A DNA stretch of 64,000 nucleotides. Origin: Paractinoplanes maris. Its GTDB lineage: Bacteria; Actinomycetota; Actinomycetes; Mycobacteriales; Micromonosporaceae. Each line of letters begins with the position of its first letter. The first letter of the stretch is position 1. Below the pieces are notes generated by a model, which ran no database searches, was not told where the DNA came from, and saw nothing but the letters and a program-made list of their open reading frames with translations. The stretch is from positions 248,001 to 312,000 of the forward strand of contig NZ_JALPVL010000006.1 in the NCBI RefSeq assembly GCF_023544465.1, written 5' to 3'. Shown here piece by piece: positions 25,978 to 34,581 of the stretch. The translations under genes were made by a program, and so were the position numbers.

Positions 25978-27506
25978 TACAGCCAGGGCCGCCCGCTCTG
26001 CCGGTAGTCCGGGACGAGGCTGGACTCGGCGTTCATCCGGTCGACGTAGAGCCGGCCCTCCAGGTGGTCGATCTCGTGCGCCACCAGCCGGGCCAAGGCG
26101 CGCTCGAACGTCGTGATCACCCGCGTGCCGTCGTACCGGGCGTGCTCGACCGCGAGGCTGAGCGGCCGTTGCACCAGCCCGCGGTAGTCGAAGAACGACA
26201 GACAGCCCTCGTACTGCTCGTCGCGTCGCCCCGACTCGCGGACCACTCGCGGGTTGATGAGCACCTGCGGCTGGGCCCCCGGGTCGGCCGAGCGCACCAC
26301 GGCGACCGCGACCGACCGGCCGATCTGCGGCGCTGACAACCCCACTCCCTTGGTGAAGTCGTGCACCTGCTCCAACCGGGTCAGCGCCGCGTGCAGCGCC
26401 GCCACGACCTCGCGGGCCTCGGCTTCCTCCCGCGGCAGCTGGAAGTGCCGGGCCCGCTGCCGCAGCAACTCGGAACCGCGCTGCACGATCCCGATGCCGC
26501 GCATCTGGCCCGACGCCCGGGGCTGGCCGTTGCCGTTCACCGGTGGCGCGAGCGACGGGAAGGGCGGAGCCCCGATGCCCCGGAACCGCCACTCCAACCG
26601 GTAGCGCGCGTTCAGCTGCGGTGTGTCGGTCGACCACTCGAAGACCGCCCGGCCGTCGTCGTCGTGCCGCTCCATCGGGGTGCGCACCGGCACCTCGGCC
26701 GCGAGCGACGTCTCGACCCCCCAGACCTGCGGGTCGAACGAGGCCGGGAAGTCGAGCCGGACGGTGAGCCGGCGGGTGGGCAGCCGGACCGCGCGCTGGA
26801 ACCACTGGCCCCACTTCTCCACGCCGACCGTGTATTCGTACTCGATGGTGGTCCGCTCGCCCGGATAGAGCGCGAACTGGCCGCCGTCGTTCGCGAACAG
26901 CAGCCAGACCTCCTTGGACGCGTCCCGGTCGAGCTTGATCCGCCAGTCCATCGGCTCGACCGCGTCACCCTCGCCGGCGCACGCGGTGAACGTCATCTCC
27001 TCGAAGCTCAGCGGGTGCTCACGATGGTGCAGGTTGGAGCCGGTCGGGTCGTTCGGGTAGCGGTCGACGGCGATCTTCACGAGGTAGCGGGTCACGGGCT
27101 CGGAGCCGGCGTTGTAGAGAGCTCGGCTCACCCGGCAGCGATAGGAACCGTCGGCATACCGCAGCTCGGCGACCTCACGCTCCACGATCAGTCCGGTGCC
27201 GGGCGGCAGCCACTGCACGGGTACGGGGGGATCGCGGTGCAGGGCCGTGCTGCGCGCATGCCGCAGTTCGTCGTACTCCTGGAAGCGCTGCCAGATCACC
27301 CCGCCCGCACCGAGGACGGCCTCGGCGCGGCGCGCGAAGTCCTCGGTGGGCTTGTGCCGTCGTCCCTCGACATGACTGACGTACGAGGGATCGAATCCCA
27401 TACGCGCGGCGAGCTGCTTCTTGCTCATGCCGCGTTCGACCCGCCAGTGCGCCAGCGCTGTCACGAATTGGTCAGCGGCCCGCTCGACGGGCGAGGTGGT
27501 CATCAT
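25974..27506 (-). CDS. HTH / beta-domain / peptide deformylase fusion protein
   Basis: 510 aa. Residues about 12-70 are an XRE helix-turn-helix (MSKKQLAARMGFDPSYVSHV, EGRRHKPTEDFARRAEAVLG). Residues 90-330 form an unassigned beta-rich region with many aromatic and acidic residues. From about 345 on lies a complete peptide deformylase: GVGLSAPQIG near 388, EGCLSF near 433 and HEIDHLEG near 477, giving the Cys and two His metal ligands. Deformylases remove the formyl group from new proteins and are normally 160-200 aa. Fusion to a DNA-binding domain suggests a sensor or a specialised role rather than the housekeeping enzyme, which must be encoded elsewhere. Confidence 0.9.
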   Translation of the reverse strand: MMTTSPVERAADQFVTALAHWRVERGMSKKQLAARMGFDPSYVSHVEGRRHKPTEDFARRAEAVLGAGGVIWQRFQEYDELRHARSTALHRDPPVPVQWLPPGTGLIVEREVAELRYADGSYRCRVSRALYNAGSEPVTRYLVKIAVDRYPNDPTGSNLHHREHPLSFEEMTFTACAGEGDAVEPMDWRIKLDRDASKEVWLLFANDGGQFALYPGERTTIEYEYTVGVEKWGQWFQRAVRLPTRRLTVRLDFPASFDPQVWGVETSLAAEVPVRTPMERHDDDGRAVFEWSTDTPQLNARYRLEWRFRGIGAPPFPSLAPPVNGNGQPRASGQMRGIGIVQRGSELLRQRARHFQLPREEAEAREVVAALHAALTRLEQVHDFTKGVGLSAPQIGRSVAVAVVRSADPGAQPQVLINPRVVRESGRRDEQYEGCLSFFDYRGLVQRPLSLAVEHARYDGTRVITTFERALARLVAHEIDHLEGRLYVDRMNAESSLVPDYRQSGRPWLY

Positions 27507-27660
27507 CGATGTCCCCTTCGCGACGAGAATTTCAGTGTCGCCGCCGCTCGTGTCCGGTTGGTGCTAGTAGCGAGTACACGACAGATACCTTGACGAACCA
27601 GGCAACGCTCGCGCTGTGGGTCAGGTAACCCTTGCGGAGGGTATTCGTCCGAAAGTTCTG

Positions 27661-27679
27661 CTTGGTTAGCCTACCCTTA
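27661..27679. promoter_or_regulatory. IdeR/DmdR iron box
   Basis: CTTGGTTAGCCTACCCTTA matches the 19-bp actinobacterial iron box (TTAGGTTAGSCTAACCTWA) at 16 of 19 positions. It lies 117 bp upstream of the FhuF-like gene. When iron is plentiful, IdeR-Fe would bind and shut transcription off. Confidence 0.8.
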
Positions 27680-27754
27680 GAGGTGTACGGTGGGTCGTCG
27701 TCACGGCGGCGTTTCGACCACCGTGAAACCGTTCTATTCGGCGAGGTGAATGCG

Positions 27755-27799
27755 GTGACCCAGCTCACGACGGCACCGCAGGGTGGATACGTCCAGTGA
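27755..27799 (+). CDS. Possible 14-codon leader ORF
   Basis: GTG at 27755 opens a short frame whose TGA overlaps the GTG start of the FhuF-like gene (GTGA). The overlap suggests translational coupling; otherwise there is no evidence that the peptide itself matters. Confidence 0.25.
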   Translation: MTQLTTAPQGGYVQ

Positions 27800-28599
27800 C
27801 CACTGCCCTCGACCGCGCAGCGACACGCACCGTCACCTCGCCCCAGCCGCTGGGCCCGGTCACGGCGACCCTGCGAGCGATGTTCGGCACCAGCACCGAG
27901 CTCCCCGGCGTCGCCCCCGACCTCCTCGTCCACGACCAGGCCGGCTGGCTCCCCGCCCGCGCCCTGACCGGCGACCACCTGGACACCCTCCTCGACTCGG
28001 CCGGCCGCCGCTGGAACGCCCAGCCCCACGCCGCGGCCGCCCTGGCGTGGAAGGCCTACACGTACTGGCTGGCGCTTCCGGCCGTGCTCGGCTGGGCCTC
28101 GGCCCGCCGCGTCCCGCTGCTCACCGCCGACGACGTCCTCGTGCACTTCACCGATCCGCGCCCGCTGGTCACCCTGGGCCTGCGCGCCGACATCCCGGTC
28201 GCGGTCCTGCCCGGCGACCCGATCGCGCTGGCCGGCCACTCCCAGGTCCGCGTCGTCGCCGACGAGGCCGCACTGCTGGCCGAGCTGCGCCGTTCCCTGC
28301 TCGACGACCACCTGACCCCGCTGCTCGACGCCATCCACGACCGCGTACGCCTGGGCAAGCGCACCCTGCTGGGCTCCCTGTCCTCCGGAGTGGCCTACGG
28401 CGTCCTGCGCTCGGCCGACGTCCTGCCCGGCCCCTCCGCCGCAACGATCGCCCAGCTGCTGGGCGCCCTCGACGTCGACGACCTGATCGAGCTGGTCCCC
28501 GGCCCCACCGGCAAACTCGACGTCCAGCGCAAGACCTGCTGCCTGGCCTTCACCCTCCCCCAGCCCAAGGTCTGCCAGGGCTGCTGCATCAAGTCCTGA
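27796..28599 (+). CDS. FhuF-like siderophore-iron reductase
   Basis: 267 aa. The C-terminal motif KTCCLAFTLPQPKVCQGCC fits the FhuF [2Fe-2S] pattern C-C-x10-C-x2-C. The N-terminal 200 residues are helical and match the general FhuF layout (siderophore-binding part before the cluster). The protein reduces ferric siderophores in the cytoplasm to free Fe2+. Control by iron is indicated by the IdeR box upstream. The GTG start lacks a clear ribosome site and overlaps the leader ORF stop. Confidence 0.88.
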   Translation: MTTALDRAATRTVTSPQPLGPVTATLRAMFGTSTELPGVAPDLLVHDQAGWLPARALTGDHLDTLLDSAGRRWNAQPHAAAALAWKAYTYWLALPAVLGWASARRVPLLTADDVLVHFTDPRPLVTLGLRADIPVAVLPGDPIALAGHSQVRVVADEAALLAELRRSLLDDHLTPLLDAIHDRVRLGKRTLLGSLSSGVAYGVLRSADVLPGPSAATIAQLLGALDVDDLIELVPGPTGKLDVQRKTCCLAFTLPQPKVCQGCCIKS

Positions 28600-28607
28600 A
28601 ACGCGGT

Positions 28608-29000
28608 TCAGCCGGGTGCATCCCGCCACGGCAGCGGGTGCGGGATGCGACGCCACCACCACTCGCCGCTCGTTAGAGCTCCGGTCGCGGTGGCCAGGGC
28701 CCGCCCGGCATCATCGTCGGTCAGCCCGACGATGCGCGCGTCGACCGCGGCCAGGGCCCCGACGGCCTCGTCCCGGACGGCGTCCGGCAGCGTCCCGACG
28801 ACGGCCTCCAGGTCGTCGCGAACCTGAAGGTCCTCGCGGTAGTACTCGGCGGGATACCAGCCGTCCGGTGGCCAGCCCCGGGCAAGCCGGCTCGCCATCC
28901 CTTCCCAGGCGCCGAGCCACATGACGAAGTCCCGCACGGCCGGATCTCCGAGCCAGGGCTGAAATCGCTCGTCCAGCCGATCACGAGCCGGCGTCGGCAT
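28608..29000 (-). CDS. Hypothetical protein, possible C-terminal part of a split gene
   Basis: 130 aa from the ATG at 29000. The sequence has the codon pattern of a real gene and aromatic motifs (RFQPWLGDPAVRDFVMWLG, GEWWWRRIPHPLPW), but no family is recognised. The frame is protein-like for several codons before the ATG (GDPEYR), and the preceding fragment ends in another frame at this point, so both may be one gene broken by a frameshift. Confidence 0.6.
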   Translation of the reverse strand: MPTPARDRLDERFQPWLGDPAVRDFVMWLGAWEGMASRLARGWPPDGWYPAEYYREDLQVRDDLEAVVGTLPDAVRDEAVGALAAVDARIVGLTDDDAGRALATATGALTSGEWWWRRIPHPLPWRDAPG

Positions 29001-29249
29001 GCGATATTCGGGATCACCTCAGGAATCGCCGCCACGGGCAGGTCCGGAAGGGCGGCCAGGGAATGCTCGACGGCATCGATCCGGAACGCGGCGGGGCTGT
29101 CAGCATCCTGATAAATCCGAGCCCGCGTACGGATACCGTCGGGACCGACCAGATAGAAGGCGCTGGGCGGTGCGGGCAGTGCCTGATAGGCCACGACCGT
29201 ACGCAGCCGCCCGGCGAGCCAGCCCGCAGCGACCGGCTCACGGCTCATA
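28995..29249 (-). CDS. Hypothetical protein fragment, likely frameshifted
   Basis: From the ATG at 29249 the first 85 codons look genuine (SREPVAAGWLAGRLRTVVAY, PSAFYLVGPDGIRTRARIYQ, AAFRIDAVEHSLAALPDLPV). Beyond about 28995 the same frame runs antisense-like through the next gene with no stop until 28721. The end given here is where protein-like sequence stops, not a stop codon. Confidence 0.4.
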
Positions 29250-29557
29250 CGTCCCGTCGTGGACGGCCTTGGCTTTTGCCACCGCTTCAGGGTTGGCGGT
29301 GAAACGTGGATTCCTGCACCCGCCACCAGCGCCGCCTGGGCGAGCCCTCCGAGGGTGGCCCGTGCGGCCGCGACTTAGCCATGGCGAGCGCCGTCCCGAC
29401 GTCCGGAAGCAGAAATCGTCACCGTATCGACAACTGTCGACTCCCAGGAGTCGCGGAAGGAAAACCCTTCCCGCCGTACGGTCTCCGGCCGACCGATCGA
29501 TGCCGATCATCAGTCGGCGGTGACAAACTCTCGCCCAGGCGGCGGGAGGAGCAGGCG
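29250..29557. other. Spacer with gene debris
   Basis: A short minus-strand frame ending at 29238 (NPRFTANPEAVAKAKAVHD) looks like the end of another small gene but has no clear start. Otherwise nothing recognised. GGGAGGAG at the right end is the ribosome site of the pentapeptide gene. Confidence 0.35.
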
Positions 29558-30265
29558 ATGGGGTTGGGAGCGACTGCCCTCGTGGTGTCGTTGATCGGGG
29601 CGACCGCCACATTTGTCGTCGGGCTGCTCAACTATCGGCGGCAGGGACAGACCATCGCGCTGCAGCAGGAATATCAGGTGCGGCAGGTCGAGCTGCTTTA
29701 TTCGGCGCAGGTCGCCGATCGGTTCAACCGGGCCGTGGCCCACCTCGGCAGCGACAATCTGCACCTGCGGCTGGGCGGCATCTACGCCCTGGAGTGGATC
29801 GCCCGGGATTCGCCCGAGCACCGGCAATATGTCGCGGCCACGCTGGCTGCCTTCATCCGTACGTCGTTGCCGACCGACAAGATCGGTGTCGGCGGGGCCG
29901 TGCCGATTTTGCGGCTCCACAAGGCGGATGCCCAGGCTGCGCTCACCGTCGTCTGCCGCTCTCCCGTGGCTGACGCGGGACCAGTCGATTTGTCGCGCAC
30001 TGATCTGCGGAGGGCCTACCTCCGCGACGCCCTTCTGGAGGGCGCTGATCTGTATGCGTCCCGGCTGGAGGGTTCCGACCTGCGCGGAGCACGCCTGGTC
30101 GGGAGCAGCCTCAAGGAGGCGAACGTCGGCCGGGTCGATTCCGGCAATCCGGCCTTCCGCAAAGGCACCGATCTGCGGGGGGCCGACCTGACCGGGGCGG
30201 AATTCGGCCGTCTCTACAACGCGGATCAAGCAGTCACCGACGCGACGACCCGGGGCTGGCCCTAG
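29558..30265 (+). CDS. Membrane-anchored pentapeptide-repeat protein
   Basis: 235 aa from the ATG at 29558 (GGGAGGAG upstream). One N-terminal helix (about 5-25), a middle region HLGSDNLHLRLGGIYALEWI typical of this actinobacterial class, then pentapeptide repeats of the A(D/N)LxG type (VDLSRTDLRRAYLRDALLEG, ADLYASRLEGSDLRGARLVG, TDLRGADLTGAEFG). The repeats fold into a right-handed beta helix; the function in this class is unknown. The stop overlaps the convergent VOC gene by 4 nt. Confidence 0.88.
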   Translation: MGLGATALVVSLIGATATFVVGLLNYRRQGQTIALQQEYQVRQVELLYSAQVADRFNRAVAHLGSDNLHLRLGGIYALEWIARDSPEHRQYVAATLAAFIRTSLPTDKIGVGGAVPILRLHKADAQAALTVVCRSPVADAGPVDLSRTDLRRAYLRDALLEGADLYASRLEGSDLRGARLVGSSLKEANVGRVDSGNPAFRKGTDLRGADLTGAEFGRLYNADQAVTDATTRGWP

Positions 30266-30642
30266 GCGTCGTGGAAGGGCGACGGCTCGGCCGGGATCTG
30301 CTGGGACATCAGGCAGAACTCGTTGCCCTCCGGATCTTGCAGGACGATCCAGGAGCCGCTGGCCGTGATTGTTGAGGGTCGCGCGCCCAGGGTGAGGAGG
30401 CGGTCGAGCTCGTCGGACTGGGTGCGGTCGGTGGGGCAGATGTCGAAGTGCAGGCGGTTCTTGGCCGGCTTGGGCTCGGGGACCCGGATGAAGAGGATGT
30501 CGGGGCTGGTGGTGGCGCCGCGGATGGCTACGCCGGTCTCGTCGCGGGCGAAGATGCGGTAGTTCAGCGCTTCGCTCCAGAAGGCGGCCATCAGCTCCGG
30601 ATCCGCACAGTCGATGACCATGTCCCCGATCCGGCTCGCCAT
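30262..30642 (-). CDS. VOC (glyoxalase/bleomycin-resistance-like) protein
   Basis: 126 aa. Two beta-alpha-beta-beta-beta units as in Glyoxalase_6: IGDMVIDCADPELMAAFWSE at the start and NRLHFDICPTDRTQSDELDR in the middle, ending SWIVLQDPEGNEFCLM. Metal ligands would be His in LHFDI and Glu in GNEFCL. Substrate unknown; many actinobacterial members are uncharacterised. Confidence 0.9.
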   Translation of the reverse strand: MASRIGDMVIDCADPELMAAFWSEALNYRIFARDETGVAIRGATTSPDILFIRVPEPKPAKNRLHFDICPTDRTQSDELDRLLTLGARPSTITASGSWIVLQDPEGNEFCLMSQQIPAEPSPFHDA

Positions 30643-30656
30643 TCCGGGAAGCCTAA

Positions 30657-30687
30657 GGCGTCATGCCACGAGGGGTGGCATGACGCC
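30657..30687. terminator. Strong hairpin between two minus-strand genes
   Basis: A perfect 13-bp stem, GGCGTCATGCCAC and GTGGCATGACGCC, with a 5-nt loop. It follows the membrane glycosyltransferase gene on the minus strand and precedes the VOC gene. There is no T run, so it may be a bidirectional or processing hairpin. Confidence 0.6.
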
Positions 30688-30697
30688 GTCGGAACGG

Positions 30698-32683
30698 TCA
30701 GCCGATGTCGGGGCCGGTGAGCACCGCGGTGGGGTCGTCGACCAGGGGGCGGACGTCCCAGACCCAGGCGCCGCCGGTCCACGTCGGCTGGAAGCCCAGC
30801 AGGCCGGTCATGGCGCGCAGCATTTCGATGTCCCGCACCTGGGGGGTCAGGACCACAGCGCCGGCTTTCCAGTAGCGCAGGTCGGCCAGGGTCATCTCGC
30901 GGCGGGTGTCGTTGATCTCGGGGATCGGGTTGCCCTGGCGGATCGAGGCCATCAGGCCGCTGGTCGGGCGCCACGGCGGTGAGAACAGCGCCGTGCGGTC
31001 GCTCGGGTTCAGCGGGTTCTGGTTGGGGAGCAGGGCGTACGCGCCGGCGATGCGCATGTCCTGGCCGGTGGTGGCCGTCCAGCGCAGCGGGTCGGGGTAG
31101 CTCGAGTCGGGCAGCGGCAGCGTGACGACGGTGTGGTTGTCGTCGACGAACTGCTTCCAGGCGCCGGACGTCACGAACTCGGGGACCGGCGCCATCGGCG
31201 CGGTCTTCAACTGCACCGGTACGAGCGGGACGAGCGCCATGGCGATCGCCGTGATCATGGCGACGCGGACCGGCCCGCGGGCGGCCGGCTGCGAGCGCAC
31301 CAGGTCGATGGCCCGCTGGACGCCCAGCGCGAGCAGGATGCCGACGACCGGCGCGATGGCCATCGCCCAGCGGGTCGGCACCGCCGAGTTGAGCACCGGA
31401 ACACTGTGCAGAACCGCCCAGATGCCGGGGATGCCGGTGTTGATGCCGTTGAGGAAAATTCGCGGTCCGAGTGACATCGCCGCGAAGAGCAGGGCCAGCG
31501 ACCCGAGCGCGAGAACCGTCACCGAGCGGCGCATCCAGACCAGCAGCCCGACGAAGAGAATCACCAGACCCCAGCCGAAGAATGCGTTCTCCTCGGCCGG
31601 GTTTTGCGCGAGCCGCTCGGCGGTCATCGTATTGCCGGCGACCGAGTGGCTCGAATACGCGGTGAACGAGGCGAGGTCGGCGCCGAAGTTCCGGACGAAC
31701 TGCGGCAGGCCGTGATAGCTCTGCGGGCCGAAGAACTGCACCGACAGCGGGTAGGCCAGCACGGCCAGTGTCACGATGCCGGCGACGGCCAGGCCCTGGA
31801 GGAAACGCCGGGCCTCACCGCGGTGGGCCCTACGCCGCGCGACGGCCATGACCAGGCAGAACACGCCCAGCCCGACCGCGGTCATGAAGAGGACCTCGAG
31901 ATTGATGAACGCCTGCCAGATCAGCAGGGCGGCCATGATCAGCCCGTTGCGGACGGCCCGGCCGGGCTGACGCAGCCGCAGCGTGCGCCAGATGATCAGC
32001 GGGACCAGGAATTGCGAGACGATGTTGGGGTGACCACCGGCGTGCGACACCATGCTCGGCGCGAAGGTGCAGAAGAGCGCACCGATCCAGGCCGCGAGTC
32101 GCGACGATACGAACTGGCGGGAGAGCACGAAATACCACGAGATACCGGTGAGTGCCAACGCCAGAGTGAGAAATACGTTGAATGACACATGGGGGCCGAA
32201 GAGCAGAGTGACCGGCGTCATCGGCAGCGATATGGCCAGCACCGAGGTGTTGGCCATCATGTTCACCCCATCGGGGTAATTCATGCGATCGGAGAAGAAC
32301 GGATATGCGCCATCGGTGAGCACGCGAGCACCATGCGCCAGCATCCACTCAAAGAAAGCCTGATCCTGTGGATCGTCTCGCAACTGCTGATCGAGATTGA
32401 GCCACAACGGCGCGGTGAGGTAGAGCGCGACAACGACGAACGTCACTGCCGCCAGGACGTCGCGCCAGTCCGGCCGGCGCCTCCACCACCGCGTTGACGG
32501 CTTCCCGACCTGCTCAGGGGCGGCCTCGACGTCGGGTATGACGGTCGTCGGAGCGGTCGTCGTGGTGTCTGTCCCGAGCGCTATCAGCTCGGCCTCGAGA
32601 TCCTCGGCCTCGGTCACTTGACCGGGCGGCAGCACGTTCCCGCCGGCCGACTGGCCTGTCGAGTCAATACCCGTAATCGTCAT
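30698..32683 (-). CDS. GT-C-type membrane glycosyltransferase-like protein
   Basis: 661 aa. A cytoplasmic N terminus of about 75 residues is followed by some 10-12 helices and a C-terminal extracytoplasmic domain (from about 510: DNHTVVTLPLPDSSYPDPLR, NQNPLNPSDRTALFSPPWRP). The first loop has the GT-C-like acidic motif (DDPQDQAFFEWMLAHG). Such proteins use polyprenyl-phosphate sugars to build cell-wall glycans. The assignment is at fold level only; donor and acceptor are unknown. Confidence 0.8.
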   Translation of the reverse strand: MTITGIDSTGQSAGGNVLPPGQVTEAEDLEAELIALGTDTTTTAPTTVIPDVEAAPEQVGKPSTRWWRRRPDWRDVLAAVTFVVVALYLTAPLWLNLDQQLRDDPQDQAFFEWMLAHGARVLTDGAYPFFSDRMNYPDGVNMMANTSVLAISLPMTPVTLLFGPHVSFNVFLTLALALTGISWYFVLSRQFVSSRLAAWIGALFCTFAPSMVSHAGGHPNIVSQFLVPLIIWRTLRLRQPGRAVRNGLIMAALLIWQAFINLEVLFMTAVGLGVFCLVMAVARRRAHRGEARRFLQGLAVAGIVTLAVLAYPLSVQFFGPQSYHGLPQFVRNFGADLASFTAYSSHSVAGNTMTAERLAQNPAEENAFFGWGLVILFVGLLVWMRRSVTVLALGSLALLFAAMSLGPRIFLNGINTGIPGIWAVLHSVPVLNSAVPTRWAMAIAPVVGILLALGVQRAIDLVRSQPAARGPVRVAMITAIAMALVPLVPVQLKTAPMAPVPEFVTSGAWKQFVDDNHTVVTLPLPDSSYPDPLRWTATTGQDMRIAGAYALLPNQNPLNPSDRTALFSPPWRPTSGLMASIRQGNPIPEINDTRREMTLADLRYWKAGAVVLTPQVRDIEMLRAMTGLLGFQPTWTGGAWVWDVRPLVDDPTAVLTGPDIG

Positions 32684-32933
32684 AGCGAGGGCGAGCTTAA
32701 CCGAGGTTGGTAACAGCGCAGTGACGAGCGGCCCATGCGTGATCGACCCGATATGAACGGTGTATTAGGGCCCCGCAAGAGAAGCAACCCGCCCGGGTAC
32801 CCGTCGTACTATGTCTCAATCAGGCAAATAAAGAGGGCCCGGCACCGCCTCAACTTTCGGTTGGGCAGCAGAGATGGTTAACTCTTCCGGTCCCGCTGTC
32901 AGCTCGGATCGGCAAGACGAGGGAACCTTACAT

Positions 32934-33650
32934 ATGGCAGACATCACTGGAGACCAGCGGATCCAGTCCGAAGTGCTCGAGGGCCTCGCCATGGCCGTGA
33001 ACCACCGCCGGTGGTTCGTCGAGCTCGCTCTTCCGTACCTCGGGGACAACCCGATCGAGGTCGGCAGCGGCCTCGGCGATTACGCGATCGAGTGGGCGGA
33101 ACACCTTCCGCGGTTCACGGCGACCGAAGCCGACCCGGACCGGCTCGTGCTGCTCAAGGAGCGCATGGCCGACTACCCGAACATCGACGTGCGGCAGATG
33201 CTGCTCCCGTCGCCCGACGCCAACGGTGAGTACAGCGCCGCGGTGTCGTACAACGTGCTCGAGCACATCGAGGACCACGTCGGCGCGCTGCGGAGCATGG
33301 CCGACCTGGTGCGCCCGGGCGGTCGAGTGATCATCATCGTGCCGGCGTTCATGTTCGCGATGAGCAACGTCGACATCGCGACCGGCCACATCCGGCGCTA
33401 CACGAAGAAGACGATGCGCGCCGCGATGGAGGGCGCCGGTCTGCAGATCGAGAAGATGCATTACGCGAACGCGCTCGGCCTGATCGGCTACTACGGCGCG
33501 ACCAGCATCTTCAAGCTCGCCCCGAAGGAGGGCCCGATGGTCAAGGTGTACGACTCGATCGTGCTGCCGGTGACCAAGGCCGCCGAGAGCATCGTGAAGC
33601 CGCCGTTCGGCCAGTCGGTCTTCGTCGTGGCGCGCACGCCGGCCGCCTGA
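32934..33650 (+). CDS. Class I SAM-dependent methyltransferase
   Basis: 238 aa from the ATG at 32934 (GAGGGAACC upstream); an earlier in-frame ATG exists at 32874. Motif I is IEVGSGLGDYAIEWAEH, motif II ends in ATEAD, and the post-I region SYNVLEHIEDHVGALRSM is the typical Methyltransf_11/23 loop. It is divergent from the GT-C gene across 250 bp, so it may modify a glycan or lipid, but the acceptor is not evident. Confidence 0.88.
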   Translation: MADITGDQRIQSEVLEGLAMAVNHRRWFVELALPYLGDNPIEVGSGLGDYAIEWAEHLPRFTATEADPDRLVLLKERMADYPNIDVRQMLLPSPDANGEYSAAVSYNVLEHIEDHVGALRSMADLVRPGGRVIIIVPAFMFAMSNVDIATGHIRRYTKKTMRAAMEGAGLQIEKMHYANALGLIGYYGATSIFKLAPKEGPMVKVYDSIVLPVTKAAESIVKPPFGQSVFVVARTPAA

Positions 33651-33665
33651 CCCAGACAGCAGAAA

Positions 33666-33696
33666 GGGCCGCCGGGTGATCCGGCGGCCCTTTTTT
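33666..33696 (+). terminator. Rho-independent terminator
   Basis: A perfect 10-bp GC stem, GGGCCGCCGG and CCGGCGGCCC, with a 5-nt loop followed by TTTTTT on the plus strand and preceded by AAA. It ends the methyltransferase transcript and may work for the convergent PEBP gene too. Confidence 0.92.
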
Positions 33697-33706
33697 CGTC
33701 CGGCAG

Positions 33707-34237
33707 TCAGCCCTTGACCTGGAAGGTCGGCCGGATCGTGGCCCGGGCCAGCGTGTGGAACGCCAGGTTGAAGCCGACGTAGGCGGGCGACGCCTCCGGC
33801 GGGACCTCGAGCTTGTCGACGTCGATCGCGTGCACCGCGAAGACGTAGCGGTGCGGGCGGTCGCCGGGCGGCGGCGCGGACCCGCCGTAGTTGCTCTCGC
33901 CGTAGTCGTTGCGCACGCAGAACGCGTCAGCCGGCAGCGGGTCGACGCCGCGCGGCAGCTCGGTCGTGCCGACCGGCAGGTTGACCAGCACCCAGTGCCA
34001 GAACCCGCTGCCGGTGGGTGCGTCGGGATCGAAGCACGTCACCACGAAGCCGCGTGTCTCGTCGGGGAAACCCGACCACGCGAGCTGCGGCGACAGGTTC
34101 TTACCGCCCACGCTGGTGTGGGCGAACAACTCGTCGAGCGGCCGGCCGTCGGTCACGTCCGTGCTGGTCACCGTGAAGGACGGGACCGGGGGCAGGAGAT
34201 CGTACGGATCCGGGGCGACGGCGCGTTCGAGACTCAT
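33707..34237 (-). CDS. YbhB/YbcL-type PEBP protein
   Basis: 176 aa from the ATG at 34237 with CGGAGGACATC upstream. PEBP motifs: GGKNLSPQLAWSGFPDETRG, CFDPDAPTGSGFWHWVLVNLP and GGSAPPPGDRPHRYVFAVHA. The family binds phosphatidylethanolamine-like ligands or acts on cyclic-nucleotide or kinase pathways in eukaryotes; the bacterial role is poorly known. No signal peptide, so cytoplasmic. Confidence 0.94.
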   Translation of the reverse strand: MSLERAVAPDPYDLLPPVPSFTVTSTDVTDGRPLDELFAHTSVGGKNLSPQLAWSGFPDETRGFVVTCFDPDAPTGSGFWHWVLVNLPVGTTELPRGVDPLPADAFCVRNDYGESNYGGSAPPPGDRPHRYVFAVHAIDVDKLEVPPEASPAYVGFNLAFHTLARATIRPTFQVKG

Positions 34238-34581
34238 CGTGATGTCCTCCGGCGGGAAACGGACCTTCTCCGCACGAAGAGTAGTCCGTTCCCGTATCGC
34301 CCGCCTTTCGCTCGGGTGACGTGCGCTGTCACCCGATCGGGCGGACGCACAGCCGGTGCGTATACCAACGCGGCGGCCGGGTGATGATTCTGTCCGACAT
34401 CCGACCGGGTGCGCGTGGCCGAGATCCCCGTGCCTGGTGGTGATAGGTCGCTGAGGACGCGACAAGCGACCGGCAAGTCGGCACCCGCCTCGAGGCGGGT
34501 GCCGACTGCTGTCCGGGCAGAACGCAGTAGCGGTCCAAGGATTCCGGCCATATCGGTCGCCGCGGGTGAGACGATCGACGG
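34238..34581. other. Intergenic region
   Basis: 344 bp between the divergent PEBP and histidine kinase genes. No RNA or repeat recognised beyond a short inverted pair GCCTCGAGGC near 34490. Promoters for both genes are expected here. Confidence 0.4.
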
